The position numbers were made by a program, and so were the translations under genes. A DNA stretch of 64,000 nt from Streblospio benedicti (taxonomy: Eukaryota; Annelida; Polychaeta; Spionida; Spionidae), in NCBI GenBank assembly GCA_019095985.1, contig CM032660.1, positions 44,677,427 through 44,741,426 on the forward strand, given 5' to 3'. Shown here in pieces: positions 49,201 through 60,042 of this stretch. How positions within the stretch are numbered: position 1 is the first letter of the stretch; each line of letters opens with the position of its first letter. The notes under the pieces are model-generated. The model was given only the letters and a program-made list of their open reading frames with translations, was not told the DNA's origin and did no database searches.

Positions 49201-52200
49201 CATCTACTATATCTACCAGTTACTGGCCAACATGAACAGATTGATGGAACACGCCTATAGAACATTTTGCCATAAATTTTGAAGTATTTATAAAACCTTT
49301 TCCACATTGGCTGAACAAGGTACGTATTATCTCTCTCTCTATATATATATACATGTAGAATTATTTATATTGGAGAATTCTTTCACCTAGTCTATATGCC
49401 TATATCACATAGCTCTGCCATGCCAACCGAAGTTCCAATTTCTTAAGCTTGCATTTTACAAATTAGCCACCCTGACACATCAAAGATCATCAAAGAACTT
49501 AGGTTTGAGTCCCTGCAGAGGCTATGTGATACAGTGCAATAAACTTGGATAGAGAATCCTCTACTCTCACTGTTATTTTTACTGACCATCGCCCCCGCTT
49601 GCTGCTCACCTGCACTGGCTGGCCGGACATGCTGCTTTAAGGTCTTGACCGTGCCCAGCAGCTGGCGGTACTTGTCTTCACGCTCCATTGCCTCTTGTGA
49701 GGGCACCACTGAGGCGTCTTGTTCATCTAACTCCCCCACTTCACTTCTCACAGTATCTTCGGTGCTTCGTGAGACCAAAATATCATCGGTAATGTCGGTT
49801 ACAGGTAATTCTGCAATATCACGATATGTCTTTTGGTGGTACTGGCTTTCTGCGGAGTCGTTTGGTACGCCTTTACTACCTAATCCATCTACATCAATTT
49901 CACTGTGGTATGAATACTTCAACTTTGATTCAGCCTCTCTGTTTTGTTCTACAGCCTGTGTGTTAATGCTAAGATCAAGAGCACTGTCTGACCAAGCTGC
50001 TGTCATGGAGTCCCAACTATCTATGCTGTGATACGGCTGCCATAGTCTTTTAACTCCTCCACTTGAGTGTTCCCGGGCTCTGTTATCCAATAACCGCTCA
50101 TTATCAACTGACACAGTCTCTGTCTGATTGGTCAGTTCGAAATGCGGTTTCCAAATTACACCAGTTCCAGCCTGCTGTCTAGTCTTCTTGTCGTCTTTAG
50201 TCTGTACTATACAGCGTTCTTGTGTATTTGCTGCCAGCTGTCCCATACCAGACGTGTCTTTCACACTACATACTCCACTTGTGTCTTCATTTGGTTGTCT
50301 TTCCTGGGAAACATTGGTCGATAAATCGAGAGCAACTTCTGAGTCTTGACTACAATCCAATGTGCCATATTCCTCTGCAAGAATTGTACAGTGTTCTTGT
50401 GTATTTGCTGCCAGCTGTACCATACCAGACGTGTCTTTCACACAACATGTTCCACTTGTGTCTCCATTTGGTTGTCTTTCCTGGGAAACATTGGCCGATA
50501 AATTGAAAGCAACTTCTGAGTCTTGACTACAATCCAATGTGCCATATTCTGCAAAAATACCACCTAGCTGAGATTGGCTTTGGCCGGATTGTTGTTGCAT
50601 TGGTGGATTCAATTCTGGTGTCTTCTCTGTATGACGTTCTTCACTGTGGTTACTATTACTAGTGTCCTCAATATCAATGAACTTTTCTGATCCTGGAGTC
50701 TTTGATGTGTTATCTGAAATACCAAATCAGTTAACACAATGAACACGTGTAGTCAATCGTCATGCAATGGGGTAATCAAGGAGTGGTACAGTGTGTTTGT
50801 TTTTAATTTGACATGGTAAGTGGTAACGCGAAACTGCTGCGTGATTGTATGGTAGTTATTATGTACTGTGTAAGTTTTGAATCTACATATCCATTCTATA
50901 ATTACCTGAATCATGTGCCAGAAGGTTGAAATCTTTGTTGATTTTCTCACTTATGCCACTGGGTATCAGGTCTGTTCGTGATGGGGTGCTGTGCAAAACA
51001 AAAACAAAACAAGACAGGTTTCTGTACCACATTTGAAATAAGCTGATGATACTTCAGTGGAATGACTATTGAGAATAATAATGCATATACAAACTGTGAC
51101 AATGTTTGTCGGGAGACATGACAGTAAAGGATCACTAGAAAGCATTATGCTTTATTTGCATATGATTAGAATGCAGGTAAAAGTACTAATTGTAATGTCA
51201 TGTAAAATGTTAGAAATAAAGTAGTAATTAACCTACAAAAAGGAAGGGCCACCCGTGGTTCTCATCAGTAGAAGCTGATAAGAATCTCGAGAGGTTACAG
51301 ACAATCTCCACTACGGAAGGCAACAGACGTAAGGACAATTCCGGAGTGGAACAATCTTAACTCTGTTGCTGCTGACTCTCTTACAACCTTTAAGAGTAGT
51401 CTAAGAGTCGGCTATCTGCCAACCCCTTGACAGATCATGCACCCTCCACCCACCCACATATTACATCATCAGAGGAGGGCAGTCTCCGTGTCTGGAAACT
51501 GGCTAACTTCTGGATAACCACCCAGGACCAGAATTACCTGTATTCACTGATGACACTTGCTGCTCTGTTCTTGCAGCTTCCTCGTGGCCTCCCCCGGCCC
51601 CTCTTGGCAGGTTGTGGTGAGGATCCATCAGCAAGGCCAACACCACTCTTCACCGGGGTATATGGCGAGGTCGTGGACCACTTCCGGGGCCTTCCACGAC
51701 CTCTTGTAGTGGTTTTTGGCGTGCCAATGTCCTGTGTAGATGTGCTGCTCGAGGTCTTTGGATGCTGCTCTTCTTGGGAAACATTGACAGACAACTTGAA
51801 AGTGACTTCTGAGTCTTGACTACAATCCAATGGGCCATATTCCTCTGCAAAAATACCAACTACATCTGGCTGAGATTGGCATATCTCTGCCTGTTTTAGT
51901 ATTGGCTTCAATCCTGCTAAGTTCTCTATACGACTTTCTTCTCCATAGTTACTGTATCTTGTGTCCTCCATATCAGTACACTTTTCGGATCCTAGAGTCT
52001 TTGATATGTTATCTGGAACACCAAATCAGTTAACAATGAGTACATGTAGTCAATCGTCAAGGTAAGTGGTAGAGTAAGCCCGCATGGTGATTATGTGGTA
52101 GTTACGTGGTGTGAAAGCTTTGAATCCATATGTCCATTCGATAATTACCTGAATCATGTGCAATAAGGTTGAAAACGTCATTGTTTTTCTCATTTATTCC

Positions 52201-55200
52201 ACTGGGTATCAGGTCATCCCGTGTTGGAGTGCTGTGCAAAACAAAACAAGGCAAGTTTCTATACCACATTTGAAATAAGCTGATGATACTTCAGAAGATA
52301 GTAAAATTGCATTCACAAACTTTATCATTGTCGATGTGCAACATCATATGAAATGATCGCTAGAAATCATTGCGCTTTCTTTGCAGATGATTGAAATGCA
52401 GGTAAAAAGTACTTATTTCTATGTCAAATAAAATGTTAAAAATGTCAATATAGTAACTCTGTTGCTGCTGACTCTCTTACAACCTTTAGGAGTCGGCTAT
52501 CTGCCAACCCCTAGGTAGATCATGCACCCTCCACCCAGGACCAGAATTACCTGTATTGACTGACGACACTTGCTTCTCTGCTCTTGAAGCTTCCTCGCGG
52601 CCTCCCCCGGCCCCTCTTGGCAGGTGGTGGTGAGAGTTCATCAGCAAGGCCAACACCACTCTTCCCCGGGGTATATGGCGAGGTCGTGGACCGCTTGAGG
52701 GGCCTTCCACGACCTCTTTTCGTGGTTTGCGGAGAAACAATGTCCTGTATAGGTGTGCTGCAGGTGATCTTCATGTACTGAGGAGACGTGAATCCCTCTG
52801 ATCTTGTCATATTGCTGGACTTTTTGCCAGATCCTCTTGGCCTGCCGCGCCCACGCTTTGGCCTTTCTAGAGACTGAACGGAAAGTATATTTCATCATAA
52901 TTTTCGTTATTTCTTCTTTGTTTTTATTTTACCACACCAATATTTTATTTAAAAAATGTTCAAAACACAAAATAATAATCTGCAGTTTGAATGCTATCAC
53001 GTTTTCCCGGCATATTCTTATTTTGTAACATGTTTCAAAAGGCATACTTAGTCTAGTGGTACATATTTATTTCCCAAAATTGTGTAACCTAAAGCAAAGC
53101 AGATGCTTCTTTTCCATTATTCTTTTGTTAAAAACAGCATAAAGAAGTACACAACTTTAATTTTGAAATGATGTTTAAACTGTTTAATCCAAAAAATAAG
53201 TTTTCTTAAAACATTGTGTTAGAAGACAGTACTTTCAGCTTAAAACGTCATTTGATGTTTTCTTTCAAAAAGACCAGATGGGCCGGTATAATGGGGTTTT
53301 TGGAGCACATTAAAGCACATTCAGACCCGTAACTTCATAACTATACAACCGATTATCAAAACATAATAAGGGGGATAAAGATTTCATTCAAACAAATATA
53401 GCTGAGAAAAAAGACTAAAAGCATATACCTACTTCAACCCTACAGCCTTGTGATGCAGCAAATCCGTTTCCATTAGGTCCTGGTGACTCTATTGATGCAT
53501 TTGCTATCAATCCTGCTGACTCGTTTTCATGTAATGATGAATCATATTGTGATGTTCCTTTATCATCTGGCTCTTGGCTAGACTGCGGGGAACGTTCAGA
53601 TGATTTTAATTCGCCTCCTGGTGACGACGTTAATGCCATATGTTTATGAACAGACAATACTTCATCTTTACAAGTTGTTTCTTCAAATTGTGAATCTCCA
53701 TGAACATTTGATAGGCCATGTTCTACAGAAGTATCAACTGGTGCTGGCTGCTTGGCAAGATGTTTTCCAATCGAAGAGGAATCAAGTACTGGTATCTTCT
53801 TAGGACTTGGATTTAGATATTCCACATATGCGCTCTGATTGCGATGTTGACCATCCCTATATCCACTTTTATTAGGTTCAGTGTCCAATGAGGATGGTAT
53901 TTCTTTACGTTCAAGAGAATCCCTATAAGATTTTTCGTCAGGGCCTCGTGACTCTTGCTCGGATGACGCGGTTGACAACCTTCTACTGGCTCCCATAATA
54001 TGATTAGCTACTTCTCCATGTGTTGAAGTGGCAGTATACTTGTTTTCTGTGAACCCTATATGGTTTGTAGGGGAGCAATCAGCATTTTCAACGAATGCAT
54101 AGTGTTCAAAGTACGAATTTCTATTAGATCTTTCAGACAGTGTGTATGAACTTTCATAGTAAGGTCCAAGATCTGGTTGCAGTGCCTTTTCAAGTATCAT
54201 TTCTGCACTGCTTGCATTTTCTTTGTTTTCTGCTTCGTTTGGAGATAAGTTTTGTCGGGGTTGTTTGAATGAAGTGTGTTCATTAAGCTTCGGTGTATTA
54301 CTAAATAATTTGTTGTGGTGTAGTGAATTATTTCTAGACCTTTGGGACTGTGTATATGGACTTTCAAAGTAAGGTCCGAGAGCTGGTTCCAGGCACTTTC
54401 TAAGTATTTCTTCATTCTTAAGTAGATCATCAGCTCTTTCGTCGTCTGCTGGAGTATCAACATATGCGTTTTCTGTGGGTCTTACATTATTTGGGGGTTG
54501 AGTTTCTCTATATGTAGGAGTGTCCATGGATGTATGTCGACCAGAATGTTCTGGTGCATTGCTAAATAATTTTTTGACGTGTGATTTTCTATTTGGGTTT
54601 ATGATAGACCTTTGAGCCTGTGTATGTGGACTTTCAAAGCAAGGTCCGAGAGCTGGTTCCAGGCATTTTCTAAGTATTTCATCATTTCCAAGTAGATCAT
54701 CAGCTCTTTCGTCATGTGCCGGAGTATCAGTATATGCGTTTTCTGAGGGCCTTACATTATTTGGGGATTGAATTTCTCTATATGTAGGAGTGTCCATGGA
54801 TGCATGTCGACCAGAATGTTCTGGTGCATTGCTAAATAATTTTTTGACGTGTGATTTTCTATTTGGGTTTATGATAGACCTTTGAGCCTGTGTATATGGA
54901 CTTTCAAAGTAAGGTCCGAGAGCTGGTTCCAGGCATTTTCTAAGTATTTCATCATTTTCAAGTGGATCATCAGCTCTTTCGTCATGTGCCGGAGTATCAG
55001 TATATGCGTTTTCTGAGGGCCTTACATTATTTGGGGATTGAATTTCTCTATATGTAGGAGTGTCCATGGATGTATGTCGACCAGAATGTTCTGGTGCATT
55101 GCTAAATAAATTTTTGACATGTGATTTTCTATTTGGGTTTATGATAGACCTTCGAGACTGTGTATATGGACTTTCATAATGAGCTCCAAGGGCTGGCTTC

Positions 55201-58200
55201 AGTTCCTTTTTAAGCAGTTCATCATTGTAATTGTTTAGTAACATTTCTTCCACACATGGTGCATGCGCTGGAGTATCTGTACATGATTTTCCATCGGTAC
55301 CTAAAGTATATGGAGATTGGATTTCCGTAGATACAGAAGACTCTGCCAATAACGGTTGACCAGAAAGTTCAGGTGCGTCACTGAATAAGTTTTTGCGATG
55401 TAGTGGTTTTCTTTGTGGATTTACATTAGACCTTTGAGACTGAGTATATGGACTTTCAAAGTAAGGTCCAATGACTGGACTTAGTACCCTTTTAAGTACT
55501 TGTTCTGCACTTTCTCCCTGTGTTTGTGCGTTAGTAAATTGATTTGCATTGGAGTCTAATTCATGCGAAGCTGTGTTGTCTCTAGATATGGGAGTATCCA
55601 CAGATGAAGGTCTTCCATAAAGTTCGGACTCATGGTGAAATAGATTCTTGCAATGTGATTGTTTTCTTTTTGAATCTCTATTTGATCTTTGGGCCTCTGT
55701 GTATGGACTCTCATAGTAAGGTCCAATGTCTGCTTGCAAGCCGTTTTTAAACAATTCCTCTTCACATCTTGCATGTCTTGTAGATTGTTCTGCTGATTCA
55801 ACCTTTTGTTTCACCCCATCGCCACTAGATATATACTCAAAACATGCAACGGATTCATATGTAGTTTTTCGTTTATGCTCGGGTGAATGCGTTACAACTA
55901 CTGACATCCCATCCGAGCTTGCACACTCACTGAATGGTCTTTGAAGCAATTCACTGTTAAAATTACCGAATCGGTCTTTGGACAGTGCAGACTGACGCCT
56001 TTCCATGAATTCTGCTCTCACTGTTGATTGAGTCTCCCCCGTGATGGGGTCAATAAGTGTTGTTTTCTGAAATGTTATAGATCCCATGTCTGTACTTTTA
56101 ATATCAGAGGAAGATTCCACGCCACTTTTGTGCTTTGACATTTTGCCTGATTGTTGGCTAGAATGCGGATGATATGGCCATGTCTTTTGTGCATCAGCAA
56201 ATTCTGGATATTCTGCTCCTGTCGCAACTGGGTAACCGTGACGAGATGCCATATTGTATGGATGTGAATAACAACTTGTACCTGGAATGAAAGTTGCTTG
56301 TGCGTATTGGTTTTGTAATTTTTTAAGTTTTTCTTCTCTGGAACCCATTGGCCATGTTTTTAGCTGGCTTTGCAACTGTTTCGCTGTTGTATCAAAAGCG
56401 TCAACAGAACTACTGGCGGCTGATCCTCAGTCGGTGCAACCATTTATATCATATCGTGTGATAAAGTTTGTAAAAGGTTTATGGTGATCTCCTTGCCTAC
56501 ACTGTGGTCGACCAACATGGTCGCACCAACGGCGAATCAACCGGCAGTAGCACTGTTGGCGTTGTTGAGATACTAGAAAAAGTCTGCAAGTCATGTAACA
56601 AACCATGGGTCCAAGGAAAATAATAATGTACCTAGCTATCAGGAGAAAGTAAAATGTTACATACTTGATATACAACATTAATTGATGCATTAAGCTGTCG
56701 AACACAGTCAACAATAGACACATGAAAATGCTAATCAGCATGTCCACCATAGCTTTATTAATAGAGAGGAGCAAAATGATATAGAAAATCCATATTATAT
56801 ATATCGTAATTTTAATATAAATACCTGAATATACAGGCGATATAATTCTCATCGGGGAATAGGCCATTAAGTGATCGTCATATATGTCTCGTCGATTCAT
56901 CGGAGACATCGCAATGGCCATATCAGATATACCAATAACAGACATTCCCTTCACAGTCACACCTTTTCCAAGCCACTTGACATCAGACGTGCCCATTGTT
57001 GGTAGCTCGCCATTGCCTATTCCACGTGCCACTGGGGAGACACGTGGCGGTCCCACACCGGGGTCCGCTATGACCATGGGAGGAAAGCTCCTCGGATCTA
57101 GCACGTCGTGGTGGCCTGATGTGTACATGATACTGGGGTCTTTGAATGGAGGGCTGAAATCATGCAGTGAGCAAAGTGTCAGGTTAAGAATGACACGGCG
57201 ATGCGGCTGTTTTAGCCACTTTTACCACTTTTACTCTTTGAAAATTCCACCTGTTGATAGGACACATCATATTAAAAAGTGACACAGGAATTGTTTGGAA
57301 TGTCTTTAGGATATGGGTACAGTGATATAGCTGTTTTTTAACCCCATGTAGGGAGCTACGTTTGAAATAGAACTGGTTTGTGTTTTGACGTCATGCACTG
57401 CACTTAAATGGTTGTTGTATAATGGTAAATGAAGATCAGAACGGGATGAACACATTTTAATATGTCAACTAGAAAAAGACACAATTCATATTGAATGCAT
57501 ATGTTAGTTTCTGGCTTTGAATTATATTTCCAATTAGACGGATAGAACCAAAACCCTGTTTCTATACATGAAATAATTGATTAAAACGATAATTACCTCA
57601 TTTTGTTGTTGAACACATGTTTATTGTTCATGCTGAAATAAACCTCCAGTCGAATAAATGCACAGTCCAGAAAATGCTTCCCCTCTTGAGTTCTACAGTA
57701 TGCCTTATGGTGTTCTTCATTAGTTATTTAGATCATTTGAAACATTATCAACTGCATGACAGTATTAGCTTTGCATATTCATGAATTATTGCAAACAAAT
57801 TATTGCAAAAAAGTGGTACATATTTTTCTCTTTATATAAATAATATTGCAAGAAATATTCGTAGAATCAGCATTATCACGACAATACCAAGGCATCCCAT
57901 TCCACATGATGGTATCTGCATCTAATATGTATGCTACGTTAATGTAATGGTTTGTAATGTTCATAGTAAGATAGAAGCTGTATCTTCAGAATAACAATAT
58001 GTAATACTAAACATTAGAAGCACAATGTACACAAAACCAGGCATTGGACGGCAAATCACACGTTTCACAATATGCGATATTTTATGTTATTCATTTATGG
58101 AAAATGACAAATAAGTCACATATAACAAACGAACACAACAAATTATGTAAATACATATTCTGTATTATCATATGAGCTGGCCTTGGGATATTATATATTA

Positions 58201-60042
58201 CACAGGCATATGTCGAGAACCGTACGCTCGAGTACTCGTGCCATGTGCTCACTATTGTATACTGATATGTCATAACACTAGGAATGCCTTCCCTTTCTTC
58301 AGGCTGACAAGGCGCCTGCATCCCCACGACAGTCTCCCGCCACCTCCCAAAAGAGCGGCCCGTCCCCTCCTAATGGCACCTCCCCGTCCACCATGGGGGG
58401 AAACAAGAGCCCTCGGCCGACATCGGCTCCCGGTCGGTCATCGGCTCCCAGCACGCCACGCAAGACAGCCAGCAGACTGAGGAAACCCACAGGGCTGGCG
58501 GGAGCCAGTGGGGTGGGGCGAGGCAGGCCCAAGTCAGGAGAGCCGCCAGGGCTCTCAAGGGAGGATCTCGTCGCAGGAGGAGGAGCAGGAGGTGAGAGGT
58601 CATACTTAAGTCTTTTATCGTAGTCATAGACAGTATTAATGACCTTGAGACATCAATAGTGGTAGCCATGACGTCTATACTCTGGAAGTAAGTGTACACT
58701 TGTACCCATGATTGTTGATTGTAGTGTGTATTATAGTCTGGTTAGTTGAACAAAAAGGGGATATCATAACGATGTACTTGATGAATATAAAATGGTCGTT
58801 GAAGCCCATCACTTGTATGTTTTTAACCAGAGGTGAGGTTATTGCACTATTGTTCAAATCTTTGATTTGAACCCCAGTGTCAGACTTCGACTGTGTGTCT
58901 TGCTGAAGTTTACATGCCAATGCTCACCAAATGCACCCAAAAGACCAGTGTAGCTTGAGTGTGAATATAGGATATTCTGTTTCTCCAGTGTCACAATATC
59001 GCTATCTTTTTAGGTGTAGCTTCTAGTTTTCCAAGCATGGATTCGATATCCGTAAAAACAATTTATATAGATGAATATATTATATCTAATATACATCCTA
59101 TATATCTATAGCAAATACTAATAACATGCAATATAATCTGGAATAATGCTTTTATAGGGATCCGTTTTTATGTAAATTGCATTTATGTTTGTTTTTGTAC
59201 AAACTCATAACAATGTAATGTCCTTAAGTGTCTGTAAGATCACTAACAAGCCCTGAAGATCTTGGCATAACCTGTAAATCATATTCTCATATCTTATTCA
59301 TATGGTAAAACATATCACTATGATAAAATGTATCAATCAATCAAAATCCTTGTTCTTCCAGCAGCGTCCCAGTCCGGCTCCCTGGATCAGATAGACACCC
59401 AGACCGTGATCCTGTCACGCTCCAGTTCACGCGGCTCCGTCAATGCTGGTGAAGAGGGGGAAATACCAGGCTCACCTGCACGCACACGCGGGGCAGGTCA
59501 GTCATAGCATATCATCCTTAGCAAATCCAGGATTTTGGAACAGTGTAGGGATGAATAGACCTTTTTGCTGGGGAAGGGGTTGGGGGTTGGAGGCGGGTAA
59601 TAAATTGTCTCAAGTTCGAGTTAGACTCAACACTCTTACAGATCAACAGAATGCATATCATGAAGATTCACTTTTTATACATATACATTGAGCAATTTAT
59701 GATATTAGCAATATTTTGAAATATATTTATTATGTGCTTTACAATTGTATGAAAGTGACATATGGTTCTGTAATAAACATCTCTGGTGGATTTCTGCGAT
59801 AATGACCAACTTTTCCCGTATTGCCATTGACTTAGCAACTGACGACAGTAATGCGCTTACAGACAAACCAACATGGATCCACGGTTTGCCTGTCAAGACA
59901 TATTAATTAATTTTTGTCTTTACCTGTTTTGATTTTTTTGTGGCTTATTTTTCCAGCCAAAGCAAGCCGTCTGCAGCGCCCTTCATCATCCAAATCTCGG
60001 CCGGACTCTCTCCACCTGCAGCGCACAGCAAAACCGCGATGA
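43283..60042 (+). CDS. GIY-YIG nuclease-like protein, 11 exons, hosts a nested antisense gene
   Basis: Exons: 43283-43384, 43585-43761, 44385-44561, 45152-45302, 45881-45987, 46364-46462, 46841-46940, 47505-47626, 58303-58591, 59362-59496, 59957-60042. All phases agree: 1545 nt, 514 aa. Residues 139-141 are GIY, followed by CFQSIG (usual YIG, Tyr replaced), Arg163 in GRADKIFARVAERL, MERDWDFYFIPV, Glu212 in LRILENDLILKH, and Asn228 in GLNFRL. The order GIY, xIG, Arg, Glu, Asn matches the GIY-YIG nuclease core, so a DNA-cutting or structure-specific role is possible. The N-terminal 138 residues match nothing I know. From about 270 on the protein is Ser/Pro/Arg-rich and low-complexity, with one AT-hook-like VGRGRPKSG. 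The frame stays open upstream to 43214, after a TTTCAG, so an earlier exon may exist. Exons are GC-rich against AT-rich introns. Function is inferred from motifs only. Confidence 0.8.
46929..47097 (+). repeat. Tandem array containing copies of an exon-7 splice donor
   Basis: The end of exon 7 and its donor (ACAGTCAAAG|GTGAGGCTC) are followed by several diverged 35-50-bp units with GGTGAGGCTCTA, GGTGATGCTCTAGA and AGTCAACGGCGAGGCTC, so alternative GT sites lie in a row in the start of intron 7. Confidence 0.6.
47637..47790 (+). repeat. (TCAATCAGTCAG)n microsatellite
   Basis: Imperfect ATCAGTCA / AATCAATC repeats immediately after the exon-8 donor of the GIY-YIG-like gene. Confidence 0.85.
48610..57631 (-). 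CDS. Nested antisense gene: repeat-built AT-hook protein, 1842 aa, unrecognised family
   Basis: Lies wholly in intron 8 of the plus-strand GIY-YIG-like gene. Exons (minus): 57631-57597, 57153-56825, 56425-53429, 52866-52551, 52231-52149, 52012-51538, 50988-50906, 50713-49610, 48716-48610. All eight junctions keep phase; the total is 5529 nt including the stop. The N-terminus begins MNNKHVFNNKMSPPFKDPSI. The 2997-nt third exon carries seven copies (residues about 355-890) of a unit centred on GPY(Y/F)ESPYTQxQRS followed by a basic NPxRK patch. Five AT-hooks (core RGRP) lie near residues 1126, 1172, 1206, 1359 and 1393; AT-hooks bind AT-rich minor grooves, so a nuclear, chromatin-linked role is likely. 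EEYGxLDCSQDSEV blocks repeat three times, and the last exon adds a charged amphipathic helix (SLKTSLTEARRLVCEVTRLN). The acceptor of exon 3 could be six bases further in. A TTTCAG just before the ATG hints at an earlier exon. No known family is recognised. Confidence 0.8.
50906..52866 (-). repeat. Tandem duplication of exon pairs in the nested gene
   Basis: The two 83-nt exons (52231-52149 and 50988-50906) are near-identical. The AT-hook ends of exons 4 and 6 and the starts of exons 6 and 8 are also paired. Intron blocks match too, for example CTCTGTTGCTGCTGACTCTC at 51361 and 52454. Offsets of about 1.0 to 1.3 kb show that a genomic segment, introns included, was duplicated. Confidence 0.8.
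54349..55158 (-). repeat. Three 270-bp in-frame tandem repeats within exon 3 of the nested gene
   Basis: Units begin near 54349, 54619 and 54889 (GTGTAT(A/G)TGGACTTTCAAAG on the plus strand). They are nearly identical and exactly 270 bp, coding 90 residues each. More diverged relatives flank them on both sides, so this is a recent expansion inside an older array. Confidence 0.85.
58592..59361 (+). other. Intron 9 of the GIY-YIG-like gene
   Basis: AT-rich intron with no ORF of interest; a weak tRNA-like B box (TTTGAACCCC) lies near 58865. Confidence 0.5.
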
